The notes under the pieces: model-generated
Seen by the model: only the letters and a program-made list of their open reading frames with translations
Databases searched by the model: none
What the model was told of the DNA's origin: nothing
Shown: piece after piece, positions 52,773 through 60,449 of the stretch
Position numbering within the stretch: position 1 is the stretch's first letter
Layout of the letters: each line of letters begins with the position of its first letter
Assembly (NCBI RefSeq): GCF_902728235.1
Contig: NZ_CACVBO010000001.1
Coordinates: 2,814,001 to 2,878,000, forward strand
DNA: 64,000 nt
Source: Lentimonas sp. CC4
GTDB taxonomy: Bacteria > Verrucomicrobiota > Verrucomicrobiia > Opitutales > Coraliomargaritaceae
Reading direction: 5' to 3'
Translations under genes and position numbers: made by a program

Positions 52773-53978
52773 TTGAGGGGCGAGAGTTGTCCTGGCCCAG
52801 TGGGCGGTTCGGCAGAAACAGGCATGTGGGAATTCTCTGGCGACAACACCTACACGGGCACCACTAGCATCACAGGTGGTTCCACCTTAGTTGCAAAAAG
52901 TGCAACTGCATTGGGCGCAACCGATGCTGGCACGACGGTGCAGGACGGCAGTGTTCTGGATGTTCAGGCAAACATTGGCACTGAAGCCATTAGCATCTCA
53001 GGCTCAGGCGTCAGCGGCGGTGGAGCCTTAATCACTAGCACGGGCACCGGCACGGTCGGCGGTCCAGTCACCATGACGGCAGACAGCAGCATCGGTGGAG
53101 CTGGGACTTTGAATGTGAGCGGTGCGATCGGCGGTAGTCATACTCTTACTAAAGTGGGCACTGGCACTACGACATTGAGCGGAGTCAACTCCGTTGGCGG
53201 CGCGACTGTGAATCCGGGCACACTGGCTGTTAGTGGCGGATCGCTTGCGATTGAGTCCGGCCAACAGATTACTGTGGCAAGCGGCAACTTCAATGTGAAT
53301 GGCGGTGCGGTCACCTCCGATACTGCGATCAACCTTTCCGGTGGCGACATGAGTGTTTCTTCTGGTAGCGTCACACTTACAGACCCAAGTCCTGGCGGCT
53401 CAACTTTCAACGTAATTCAGGGGGGCGGCACGGGTGCATTGAATGTCACTGGCGGCGATTTCATCGTGGCTGGTGCGACTGGCGCAACCGATACCATTGC
53501 GTTTAACGGTGAGATTAATATCAGCGGTGGAACGTTCAGCGCGGTTGGTGGTCAGGCTTTTGGATCGAGCAGTGCAGTGTTCAATATTGAAGGGGATGAC
53601 GCGGTGATCACACTCGACCGCTTTAATAATTCTGGAGGTCGGACGGCGACCTTAAACTTTATCTTCGATGAAACGGGTGTTAGCACGATTTCCGGCGCTG
53701 GCTATGTAAGTTTGGCCTCAGCAGCACTAAACATCGACGGCCTACTCTATACTGGCGGCAACGCAGTCTTTGACCTATTTGATTACGGCAGTGTTGAAGG
53801 CATAGCTAGCACGGTGAACATTACTAACTTTGGCACCGAGGGGGTGGATTACATATTCACACAGAGCACGGTTGATAACATCGTGCGGTTAACGATCGTC
53901 CCTGAGCCGGCCACTTATGCGCTCTTGATTGGTCTGTTTGGCATGGCTCTTGTCGCCGTGCGTCGCCGTCGCAGCTAA
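52773..53978 (+). CDS. PEP-CTERM protein with autotransporter-type beta-strand repeats, 5'-truncated
   Basis: Exported or surface protein type, but its N-terminus is missing. The chain starts in mid-repeat with WEFSGDNTYTGTTSITGGSTL, an autotransporter-associated beta-strand repeat; further TLTKVGTGTTTLSG units follow, then beta-rich sequence (SGGDMSVSSGSVT, INISGGTFSAVGG). Residues about 375-401 are a PEP-CTERM anchor: VPEPATYALLIGLFGMALVA then VRRRRS. No signal peptide exists: the frame opens after a stop at 52749-52751, and the only starts are a TTG at 52773 and an ATG at 52824, both inside repeat-like sequence. It may be a remnant of a larger surface protein gene and may not be translated. 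A strong terminator follows. Confidence 0.6.
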   Translation: MRGESCPGPVGGSAETGMWEFSGDNTYTGTTSITGGSTLVAKSATALGATDAGTTVQDGSVLDVQANIGTEAISISGSGVSGGGALITSTGTGTVGGPVTMTADSSIGGAGTLNVSGAIGGSHTLTKVGTGTTTLSGVNSVGGATVNPGTLAVSGGSLAIESGQQITVASGNFNVNGGAVTSDTAINLSGGDMSVSSGSVTLTDPSPGGSTFNVIQGGGTGALNVTGGDFIVAGATGATDTIAFNGEINISGGTFSAVGGQAFGSSSAVFNIEGDDAVITLDRFNNSGGRTATLNFIFDETGVSTISGAGYVSLASAALNIDGLLYTGGNAVFDLFDYGSVEGIASTVNITNFGTEGVDYIFTQSTVDNIVRLTIVPEPATYALLIGLFGMALVAVRRRRS

Positions 53979-54041
53979 ACTTATAAGTTAGCCTGTAGCG
54001 CTGCGAGGATTTCAATCCATCGATCAATCAGATTAAATTTC

Positions 54042-54074
54042 AGAGGCTCGGCTATATTGCCGAGCCTCTTTTTA
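54042..54074 (+). terminator. Rho-independent terminator
   Basis: AGAGGCTCGGC-TATATT-GCCGAGCCTCT, a perfect 11-bp stem followed by TTTTT, 63 bp after the PEP-CTERM gene. Confidence 0.9.
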
Positions 54075-54207
54075 TTGATAGCTAAGTGTTGGGGGCGTGC
54101 CCTCTTATCGGTTTTCGCCTACGCAATGTGATCATGAGTCAGTGACTCACTCGAGCGATGCCTGCGGAGCGGAATTCGAAAAAGTATATGCTGTGCTGTT
54201 TTCTGTT

Positions 54208-54594
54208 CTAGTGCTCGAGTATTTCTACTTCGTAGCCGTCGGGGTCGGTGATAAAGGCCATCTTTTTGCCATCGACGAATTTCTCGCGCCAGTTGCTGGG
54301 CCAGAGGTCAATTGTGAGGTCGAGGCCTTCGAGCATTTCACAGTAGTCGACGATGTTGTCGACGCGAATGCAGGTATGGACGAGGTCTTCTGGGACGTTG
54401 ACCTCGTAGTCGGGGGAGTGGGTGAGCTCCAGATTGTGTGCACTGCCTAGTATCTGCAGGTGTGCGAGTTGGTTGCCGGAGGGCGATTTGTCGGTGCGGC
54501 GTAGGACTTGAAAGCTGCAGGTCTGGCAATACCAGTCGATGGACTTTTCAAGGTCAGAGACGCGGATGCGAGTATGGTCAAATGTAATAGGCAT
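54208..54594 (-). CDS. Glyoxalase I-like (VOC family) protein
   Basis: Probable lactoylglutathione lyase or related metal-dependent VOC enzyme acting on methylglyoxal adducts. From MPITFDHTRIRVSDLEKSIDWY (54594) it has 128 residues. The metal ligands expected of the family are visible as H (FDHTRIRV), E (HNLELTHSPDYE), H (LVHTCIRVD) and E (GYEVEILEH). The repeat-module pattern FITDPDGYEVEIL is typical. Converges on the PEP-CTERM gene and is divergent from the MoxR gene. Confidence 0.88.
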   Translation of the reverse strand: MPITFDHTRIRVSDLEKSIDWYCQTCSFQVLRRTDKSPSGNQLAHLQILGSAHNLELTHSPDYEVNVPEDLVHTCIRVDNIVDYCEMLEGLDLTIDLWPSNWREKFVDGKKMAFITDPDGYEVEILEH

Positions 54595-54706
54595 TAGTAA
54601 AATAAGTAGGAACATCTTAGACTGGTCAAGGGACAGTTGACAGGGCGCATTTGCGTCTAACTATGTATCCTTTGCATTTGTCAGTGATCCCGTATTTACA
54701 CCCATT

Positions 54707-55678
54707 ATGAGTCAGAAGTTTGAATCTAGCAGCAAGACGCTGCAAACCGTGCGTGAGCGCGTCGGCCAAGTGGTGGTCGGTCAGGAGAATTTGGTCGAGC
54801 GACTACTGTTAGCGTTGCTTTGTAATGGGCACGTCCTGTTGGAGGGCGTTCCGGGGGTGGCAAAGACGCTGACTGTCAATAGTTTGGCGCGTGCGATTCA
54901 TGCACAGTTTAGCCGCATTCAGTTTACGCCGGATCTTCTTCCCGGTGATCTCACGGGCACGTTGGTCTATGACCCGCGTGCGCATACCTTTACTGCGGAG
55001 AAGGGGCCGATTTTTACGAATCTGCTGCTGGCCGACGAAATTAACCGTGCGCCGGCGAAGGTGCAGAGCGCCTTGCTGGAGGCGATGCAGGAGAAGCAAG
55101 TGACCCTGGGCAAGGAGACTTACGACCTACCGAAGCCGTTTCTGGTGCTGGCGACACAGAATCCGATTGAGCAGGAGGGCACGTATGCACTGCCTGAGGC
55201 GCAAGTGGATCGCTTTATGTTTAAGCTCAAAGTCGGCTACCCGTCGATGGATGAGGAGTTGATCGTGATGCAGCGTATGGCAAAGACGGCTCCGCAGTTG
55301 GAGATTGAGCCTGTGTTAACGATCGAGGAACTGATGGAGATGCGCTCGACCATGGAGACGGTCTTTATCGATGAAAAGGTGGAGCGCTACATTTTGCGCT
55401 TGGTGGATGCGACGCGTCACCCTGAGAATTACGATTTGGATCTCGAGCGCTATTTACGCTTTGGAGCTTCACCGCGTGCTTCGATTTATCTGTCGTTGGC
55501 GGCTCGTGGGCATGCGCTCATGCAGCAGCGTGACTATGTGATCCCGCAAGATGTGAAGGATGTCGCGCATGATTTGCTACGCCACCGCATGGCGATCTCG
55601 TATCGCGCTGAGGCCGAGTCGATTACTTCCGATGATTTGCTCGATCAGATCCTCGCGAAGGTGCCTGTTTCTGTTTAG
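54707..55678 (+). CDS. MoxR-type AAA+ ATPase
   Basis: AAA+ ATPase of the MoxR family; members act as chaperones for VWA-domain proteins encoded beside them. Walker A is G47-VPGVAK-T54, Walker B LLLADE (106-111) with EINRAP, and the sensor region VLATQNPIEQEGTYALPEAQVDRFMFKL is complete. 323 residues is normal. First gene of a six-gene cluster (54707-63034) with 12 bp to the DUF58 gene. The ATG at 54707 is clear. Confidence 0.95.
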   Translation: MSQKFESSSKTLQTVRERVGQVVVGQENLVERLLLALLCNGHVLLEGVPGVAKTLTVNSLARAIHAQFSRIQFTPDLLPGDLTGTLVYDPRAHTFTAEKGPIFTNLLLADEINRAPAKVQSALLEAMQEKQVTLGKETYDLPKPFLVLATQNPIEQEGTYALPEAQVDRFMFKLKVGYPSMDEELIVMQRMAKTAPQLEIEPVLTIEELMEMRSTMETVFIDEKVERYILRLVDATRHPENYDLDLERYLRFGASPRASIYLSLAARGHALMQQRDYVIPQDVKDVAHDLLRHRMAISYRAEAESITSDDLLDQILAKVPVSV

Positions 55679-55690
55679 CATTTTTTTGTC

Positions 55691-56560
55691 GTGCTGAGTG
55701 AACTCGAGAGCCAGCTGAATTTGCTGGAGCTGAAGTGCCGCCGTCCGGTGGAGCACTTGCTTGCGGGTGAGTATCGCTCTGTGTTTCGTGGGCGTGGCGT
55801 GGAATTTGAGGATGTGCGTCCCTATCAACCGGGCGACGATGTGCGCACGATGGATTGGAAGGTCACTGCGCGCACAGGTGAGCCACATATTAAACGCTAC
55901 ATTGAGGAGCGTGAGCAGTTTATTTATCTGTTGGTCGATGTGTCGGCTTCGATGCTACATGATGCGGATGGGCGTAAGCGCAAGACGATGGCGGAGGTGT
56001 GTGCGTTACTGACCTTGGCTGCGGTGAAAAATCATGACCGGATCGGGTTGATTTTATTCTCAGACCGGATTGAGCAAATCGTGCCGCCGAGCAAGGGGCG
56101 TAGCCATGCGATGCGGATCATGGATGAGCTGATGCATTTCAAACCGGTGGGGCGTGGCACGGATTTTACCGAGATGTTGGGACGCTTCGGGCATATGGCA
56201 CGTAAGCATTCGATCGCGTTTGTTGTCTCGGATTTTATGACCGAGGACTATGTGCAGGAGTTACAGGCGTTGGCATTTCGGCACGACATCAATGCGATCA
56301 ATTTAAGTGACGCGCACTTACTAAATCCAAAGGTGTCGGGCTTAGTGCGTATGCAGGACTCGGAGACGGATGAGCAACGGATTGTTGATCTCGGGCGTGG
56401 CGATGCGAATACATCTGCGCATAGCGACAGTTTAAAGCAGACGATGCTGGAGTCTGGCGTGAATTTATTAGATCTGGAAGTGGGCGGCGATTGCGTCGAA
56501 GCACTTGCAGGATTTTTCCATGAGCGGCAGCGTCGCCAAGCCAATGAAAGCGGGGGCTAA
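55691..56560 (+). CDS. DUF58 domain protein (VWA-like)
   Basis: Soluble partner of MoxR. The DUF58 signature RSVFRGRGVEFEDVRPYQPGDDVRTMDWKVTAR covers residues about 29-61. A VWA-like metal site DVSAS is at 83-87 and FVVSDFMTED near 180. Start is a GTG at 55691, 12 bp after the MoxR stop. 289 residues. In characterised operons MoxR and the VWA proteins work together on membrane or periplasmic complexes; the substrate here is unknown. Confidence 0.92.
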   Translation: MLSELESQLNLLELKCRRPVEHLLAGEYRSVFRGRGVEFEDVRPYQPGDDVRTMDWKVTARTGEPHIKRYIEEREQFIYLLVDVSASMLHDADGRKRKTMAEVCALLTLAAVKNHDRIGLILFSDRIEQIVPPSKGRSHAMRIMDELMHFKPVGRGTDFTEMLGRFGHMARKHSIAFVVSDFMTEDYVQELQALAFRHDINAINLSDAHLLNPKVSGLVRMQDSETDEQRIVDLGRGDANTSAHSDSLKQTMLESGVNLLDLEVGGDCVEALAGFFHERQRRQANESGG

Positions 56561-56563
56561 ACA

Positions 56564-57307
56564 GTGAGAGGCCTTTTAATATTTTTGTGCGGTTGCTTAT
56601 TGCCGCTGCTAGCACTTGCGGATGATGCGCAGGGTGTGTCGCTGCAACTCGTTGAAGGCACGTATCAGCCTGGGGATGTGATTGAGTTGCGTGCTGAGAT
56701 GCGCCGCGCGGAGTATGCCGAATTTGAATTGCACGTGCCTGCCCATGCGCAGTTGCACTTCGTGGCGCATACTCGGAAGCCGGTGCGCTATGTCGAGGGC
56801 GAGTATGTGCAAAGTGTGTTGCTCCTCCTGCAACCGATGAATGCGGGTGCGTTTGAGCTAAGTGGGATCACTGCCACTTTGAAGCAAGGCGATGTCGCGA
56901 TCGAGGTGGCATTACCCTCTGTGCAGTTTACGGTGGCTTCATATGCGACGGAGGATACGTCCACGGCACTCGCAACATTGACCGAAGCTACTATGAGCAC
57001 GCCAAAGGCATCGATCTTACTTTTGGTGCTGGTTGTAGGGCTGATCATACTGGTGTTTGTTGCTTGGTTACTCTTGCGGAAACCCAAAGCAGTAGCGGTG
57101 GCCTCAGTTGAAGCTGCGAGTTTAAATGATTTGATTGCGGTGCTGCAAGCAGGTGAACCGGCAGTGGATTTGATCGAGCGCTTGCTTGGTAATACGGAGA
57201 TTCAGATGTCGCCGAGTCTGCGAGAACGCTTGGAAGCTGCGGTGTATGCGAATCGTATCAATGCGGTGGACTTATTAAGTGCACTTAAAAAGGAGGTCGC
57301 TGGATGA
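56564..57307 (+). CDS. Bat operon membrane protein of unknown function
   Basis: An exported protein with signal peptide residues 1-19 (LLALA-DD), a beta-sandwich region (residues about 25-130) with short segments such as GDVIELRAEMRR and HAQLHFVAH, one membrane helix ILLLVLVVGLIILVFVAWLLL about residues 146-168, and a cytosolic tail. It sits where many operons carry a DUF4381 protein or a small BatD-like protein. I could not place it more exactly. It starts 3 bp after the DUF58 stop (a GTG) and overlaps the BatA start by 4 bp. Confidence 0.7.
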   Translation: MRGLLIFLCGCLLPLLALADDAQGVSLQLVEGTYQPGDVIELRAEMRRAEYAEFELHVPAHAQLHFVAHTRKPVRYVEGEYVQSVLLLLQPMNAGAFELSGITATLKQGDVAIEVALPSVQFTVASYATEDTSTALATLTEATMSTPKASILLLVLVVGLIILVFVAWLLLRKPKAVAVASVEAASLNDLIAVLQAGEPAVDLIERLLGNTEIQMSPSLRERLEAAVYANRINAVDLLSALKKEVAG

Positions 57308-58329
57308 GTTTTGTCTATCTTTGGGTGCTCCTATTGATCCCCGTGGTATTATTTTTACTGCGTGGGCGTTTGCGCCGCACATCACTGAAGGTGTCTTCGG
57401 TCGGTCTCTGGACGGATACGGATGCGGGTCGTGCGCGGTATTTATGGATTCCGGTGTTTTTGCGTCGCTTGGCTTTAGTGTTGTTGCTTGTGGCACTGGC
57501 GCGTCCGCAAGCGGGGTCGACCTATGACATGGAGGTGTCTGAAGGCATTGCGATTCAACTCTTGGTCGATGTGTCCAGTAGTATGGATATGAATGTGCGC
57601 GACTTGGAGGGGAAGAGTCGTAGCCGTATGGACGTGGCGAAAGAGATGGTGGAGCGTTTCATTGCTGGTGATGGCGATACGCTCGATGGGCGAGGGGATG
57701 ACTTACTCGGATTGATTACATTTGCGCGCTATGCCGATACGCGGAGTCCGCTGACATTTGGGCATGATGCACTGCTACAGATCGTTCGCGGATTGGATGT
57801 GCAAGAGCGCCCTAACGAGGATGGCACTGCGTATGGTGATGCGCTGGCACTGGCTGCCGCGCGATTACATAACATAGAAGAGTTACAGTTCGGTCAAAGC
57901 TCTGTGCAGGCGGATGCCATTGAGAGTCGTGTGATTATCTTGCTGACGGATGGTGAGAATAATTCGGGTGCACATTTACCTTTGGAGGCCGCGGGCTTGG
58001 CGAAGGAGTGGGGCTGTCGGATCTATTGTATCAGTTTGGGCGATACAGAGGTGCGGCGTTCAGGTGAGGTTGCGGTCGAGGATTTGACGGCTGCGGAGAA
58101 GACGTTGAAACATATCAGCGACGAGACGGGCGGTATTTTTAGGCAAGCAAGTGACTATGAATCGCTGCTGTCGGTATATGAGGAGATAGATCGACTGGAG
58201 CGTTCAGAGATTTCAACGCGTAGTTATGATCATGTGGCGGAGTGGTTCTGGTTGCCGTTGGGCGTGGCGATTTTGAGCCTGCTCGGGGCATTAATATTGG
58301 AGGCGACAGTGTTGCGCGTGGTGCCATGA
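57304..58329 (+). CDS. BatA-like VWA domain membrane protein
   Basis: Inner-membrane protein with two N-terminal helices (residues about 4-19 and 48-66), a VWA domain with metal site D89-VSSS-93 and ILLTDGENNSGAH, and a C-terminal helix FWLPLGVAILSLLGALILEA (about 316-336), the Bat architecture. 341 residues. Its start overlaps the previous gene by 4 bp and its stop overlaps the next start (ATGA at 58326-58329), indicating translational coupling. BatA proteins in Bacteroides and Leptospira are linked to aerotolerance, which is why the operon carries that name; the role here is inference. Confidence 0.92.
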   Translation: MSFVYLWVLLLIPVVLFLLRGRLRRTSLKVSSVGLWTDTDAGRARYLWIPVFLRRLALVLLLVALARPQAGSTYDMEVSEGIAIQLLVDVSSSMDMNVRDLEGKSRSRMDVAKEMVERFIAGDGDTLDGRGDDLLGLITFARYADTRSPLTFGHDALLQIVRGLDVQERPNEDGTAYGDALALAAARLHNIEELQFGQSSVQADAIESRVIILLTDGENNSGAHLPLEAAGLAKEWGCRIYCISLGDTEVRRSGEVAVEDLTAAEKTLKHISDETGGIFRQASDYESLLSVYEEIDRLERSEISTRSYDHVAEWFWLPLGVAILSLLGALILEATVLRVVP

Positions 58330-60449
58330 GTGGATTTGTTTTTCAATGGGTGGAGGCATTGCCTTTGTTATTGCTTGTGCTGCCGCTGGCTTGGTTGCTG
58401 GCGTATGCGCGTGCGAAGCGTGCCGAACTGATTCAGGCGATGGGTGGCGGACTTAGCACGCATCGTCGTTTGCGAGACACTTTGCGGATCGCGGCGTTTG
58501 TGTTGTTGATCTTGGCATTGGCGCGACCGGGGTATGATCCTGAGAAACTGTCAACCTCTCGCACGGGGCGCGATGTCGTCTTTGCGCTCGATGTGTCGCA
58601 GAGTATGTTGGCAGAGGATGTGTTGCCTTCGCGTTTAGAAGTCTCAAAGCAGGCGGTGCGTGATGCATTGGCTACGTTTAGCAATGAGCGGGTGAGCCTA
58701 GTTGTGTATGCGGGCAGTGCGACGATTCTGTGTCCATTGACGTATGATTATGACTTCGTGCGCTATATGCTGGAGCAGACACATACCCGAAGTGTGGATT
58801 TTGGTGGCACGATCTTGCAGTCCGCAGTCGAGAAAGTGGTCGATCAAGTCTTAATGCCTGACCGGGCTGGCGTGCAGGATCTCATCGTGATTACAGATGG
58901 TGGCGATAATGGGTCGCAGATGCCTAAGGTTGCAGAGCTTCTAGGGGAACACGGCGTGGATTTATTATTGCTAGGGATTGGTAACCCGAATGAGGGGGCG
59001 CCCATTCCGATTGTTGATGAGGAGGGACTGCGCACGTTACTGCGCAATAAGGAATCAATTATATATACCGAGTTGGATGATGCGACGTTGCGTGAGCTCG
59101 CTGCGAAAAGCCCGGATGCGCAGTATGTAGCTGTCGCCAATAAGGCTTTTGATCTCGGGCAGATTTATGCAGATTATGTAGTTGGGCGTGAGGTGTCTGC
59201 TTCGGTTGAGGGCGATGGGATTCTGGTGTATCAAGAGGCGGCACTGTTTTTTCTAATTCCTGCAATTCTGCTGTTGTTACTCTCTGAGTGCTGGGGAGCA
59301 AATGGACTACAGATTGGGCAGGCCTGTGTATTGCTGGTTGTGTTTGGTTGTGTGTCCGACGGTGAGGCTGCGAACTCGCAGTTGCAGGGGCAGTTTAAAG
59401 AAGCTACAAAACTGTATTCGGATGGATCGTTTATTGAGGCGGAGTCTTTATTTGCTGAAGTTGCTTTGCATGGTGATGCGCGTGGGATGTCGCCTAGAGA
59501 TTTGGCGGCGGCGCAATTAAACCGTGGTCTGTGCTTATTGGAATTGTCGCGCGCAGAAAGTGAGGCCTCCGCTCAGGCTGGCTTAAGCTACGCACAACAA
59601 GCGCAGTTGGCATTTTTGGCAGCGAAGCGTTATGAGCCTGAGATGGATCGTTCAGGTATTCGGCTGGAATCGACTTCGACATGGGTGGCTCAATTACAGG
59701 TTCGAATTGCTGAAGAGGCCGAGGAGCAAAATGAAATGCAGGCGCAGATGGAGCAGTTGGTTGAGGTGTTGCAAGCATTACTCGAAGCTCAGCAGGAGCT
59801 ACGACAAAAAGTGACAGATAGTGACATCATTCGCCGCCATCCGAAGCGCCCCAGAAATACGCCGCCACCGCCACCCATTCAGGCTCCGGAAGATGCGAGT
59901 GAGAATTCGCGTATCTTTGTCGCTGCTCAGGAAGTGTTGAAGTCTGAAGCGGAGCGCATCTACGCCAGTATGCAAACTTTGGATACTCAGCTGACGCCTG
60001 CTGCCATCGAAGGAATGCCACCGATGGAGAGCTTGATGGCCGAGCCGTTGAAGCTCATGGCGAGGGTGCCGACTGCGATGGAAGGAGCTCGTGGCTTACT
60101 TATTAGCTGGAATACGTGGCCGGCGGGACGAGCGGAGCAATTGGTTGCAGTGCATTTGATCGAGGAGATTTTGAGTCTACTGGGTAATAATTCATCGGAT
60201 GAATCTGAGGGGGAGGATTGGGATGAAATGGAAGACTACGAGGACTATGAGTATTCAGACGAAATGGATGATAGCATGATGAGCTCAATGCCGATGGAGG
60301 GCGACTTTGCTGCAGGCGGTGAGATGCAGGCGCTGCCAGTGCCGAATTATTCGGCTGAAGATATTTTGATGGAAGAGCAGGGCAGTCTGCAATTTAGACA
60401 ACAACAACGTGCGAAGGCGAACGCTGGGAAAGTGGAGAAAGATTACTAA
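58326..60449 (+). CDS. BatB-type VWA protein fused to a BatC-like TPR region
   Basis: Starts at MSGFVFQWVEALPLLLLVLP (58326) and not at 58242, where a longer frame overlaps BatA. Residues 1-68 hold two helices. Residues about 75-280 form the VWA domain with D89-VSQS-93 and LIVITDGGDNGSQ. A membrane helix (AALFFLIPAILLLLLSECW) follows near residue 308. Residues about 345-475 look like TPR helices (LQGQFKEATKLYSDGSFIEAESLFAEVALHGD) of the BatC type, followed by a proline- then acid-rich tail (EGEDWDEMEDYEDYEYSDEM). BatB and BatC are usually separate genes, so this is a fusion. The stop overlaps the next start. Confidence 0.88.
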   Translation: MSGFVFQWVEALPLLLLVLPLAWLLAYARAKRAELIQAMGGGLSTHRRLRDTLRIAAFVLLILALARPGYDPEKLSTSRTGRDVVFALDVSQSMLAEDVLPSRLEVSKQAVRDALATFSNERVSLVVYAGSATILCPLTYDYDFVRYMLEQTHTRSVDFGGTILQSAVEKVVDQVLMPDRAGVQDLIVITDGGDNGSQMPKVAELLGEHGVDLLLLGIGNPNEGAPIPIVDEEGLRTLLRNKESIIYTELDDATLRELAAKSPDAQYVAVANKAFDLGQIYADYVVGREVSASVEGDGILVYQEAALFFLIPAILLLLLSECWGANGLQIGQACVLLVVFGCVSDGEAANSQLQGQFKEATKLYSDGSFIEAESLFAEVALHGDARGMSPRDLAAAQLNRGLCLLELSRAESEASAQAGLSYAQQAQLAFLAAKRYEPEMDRSGIRLESTSTWVAQLQVRIAEEAEEQNEMQAQMEQLVEVLQALLEAQQELRQKVTDSDIIRRHPKRPRNTPPPPPIQAPEDASENSRIFVAAQEVLKSEAERIYASMQTLDTQLTPAAIEGMPPMESLMAEPLKLMARVPTAMEGARGLLISWNTWPAGRAEQLVAVHLIEEILSLLGNNSSDESEGEDWDEMEDYEDYEYSDEMDDSMMSSMPMEGDFAAGGEMQALPVPNYSAEDILMEEQGSLQFRQQQRAKANAGKVEKDY

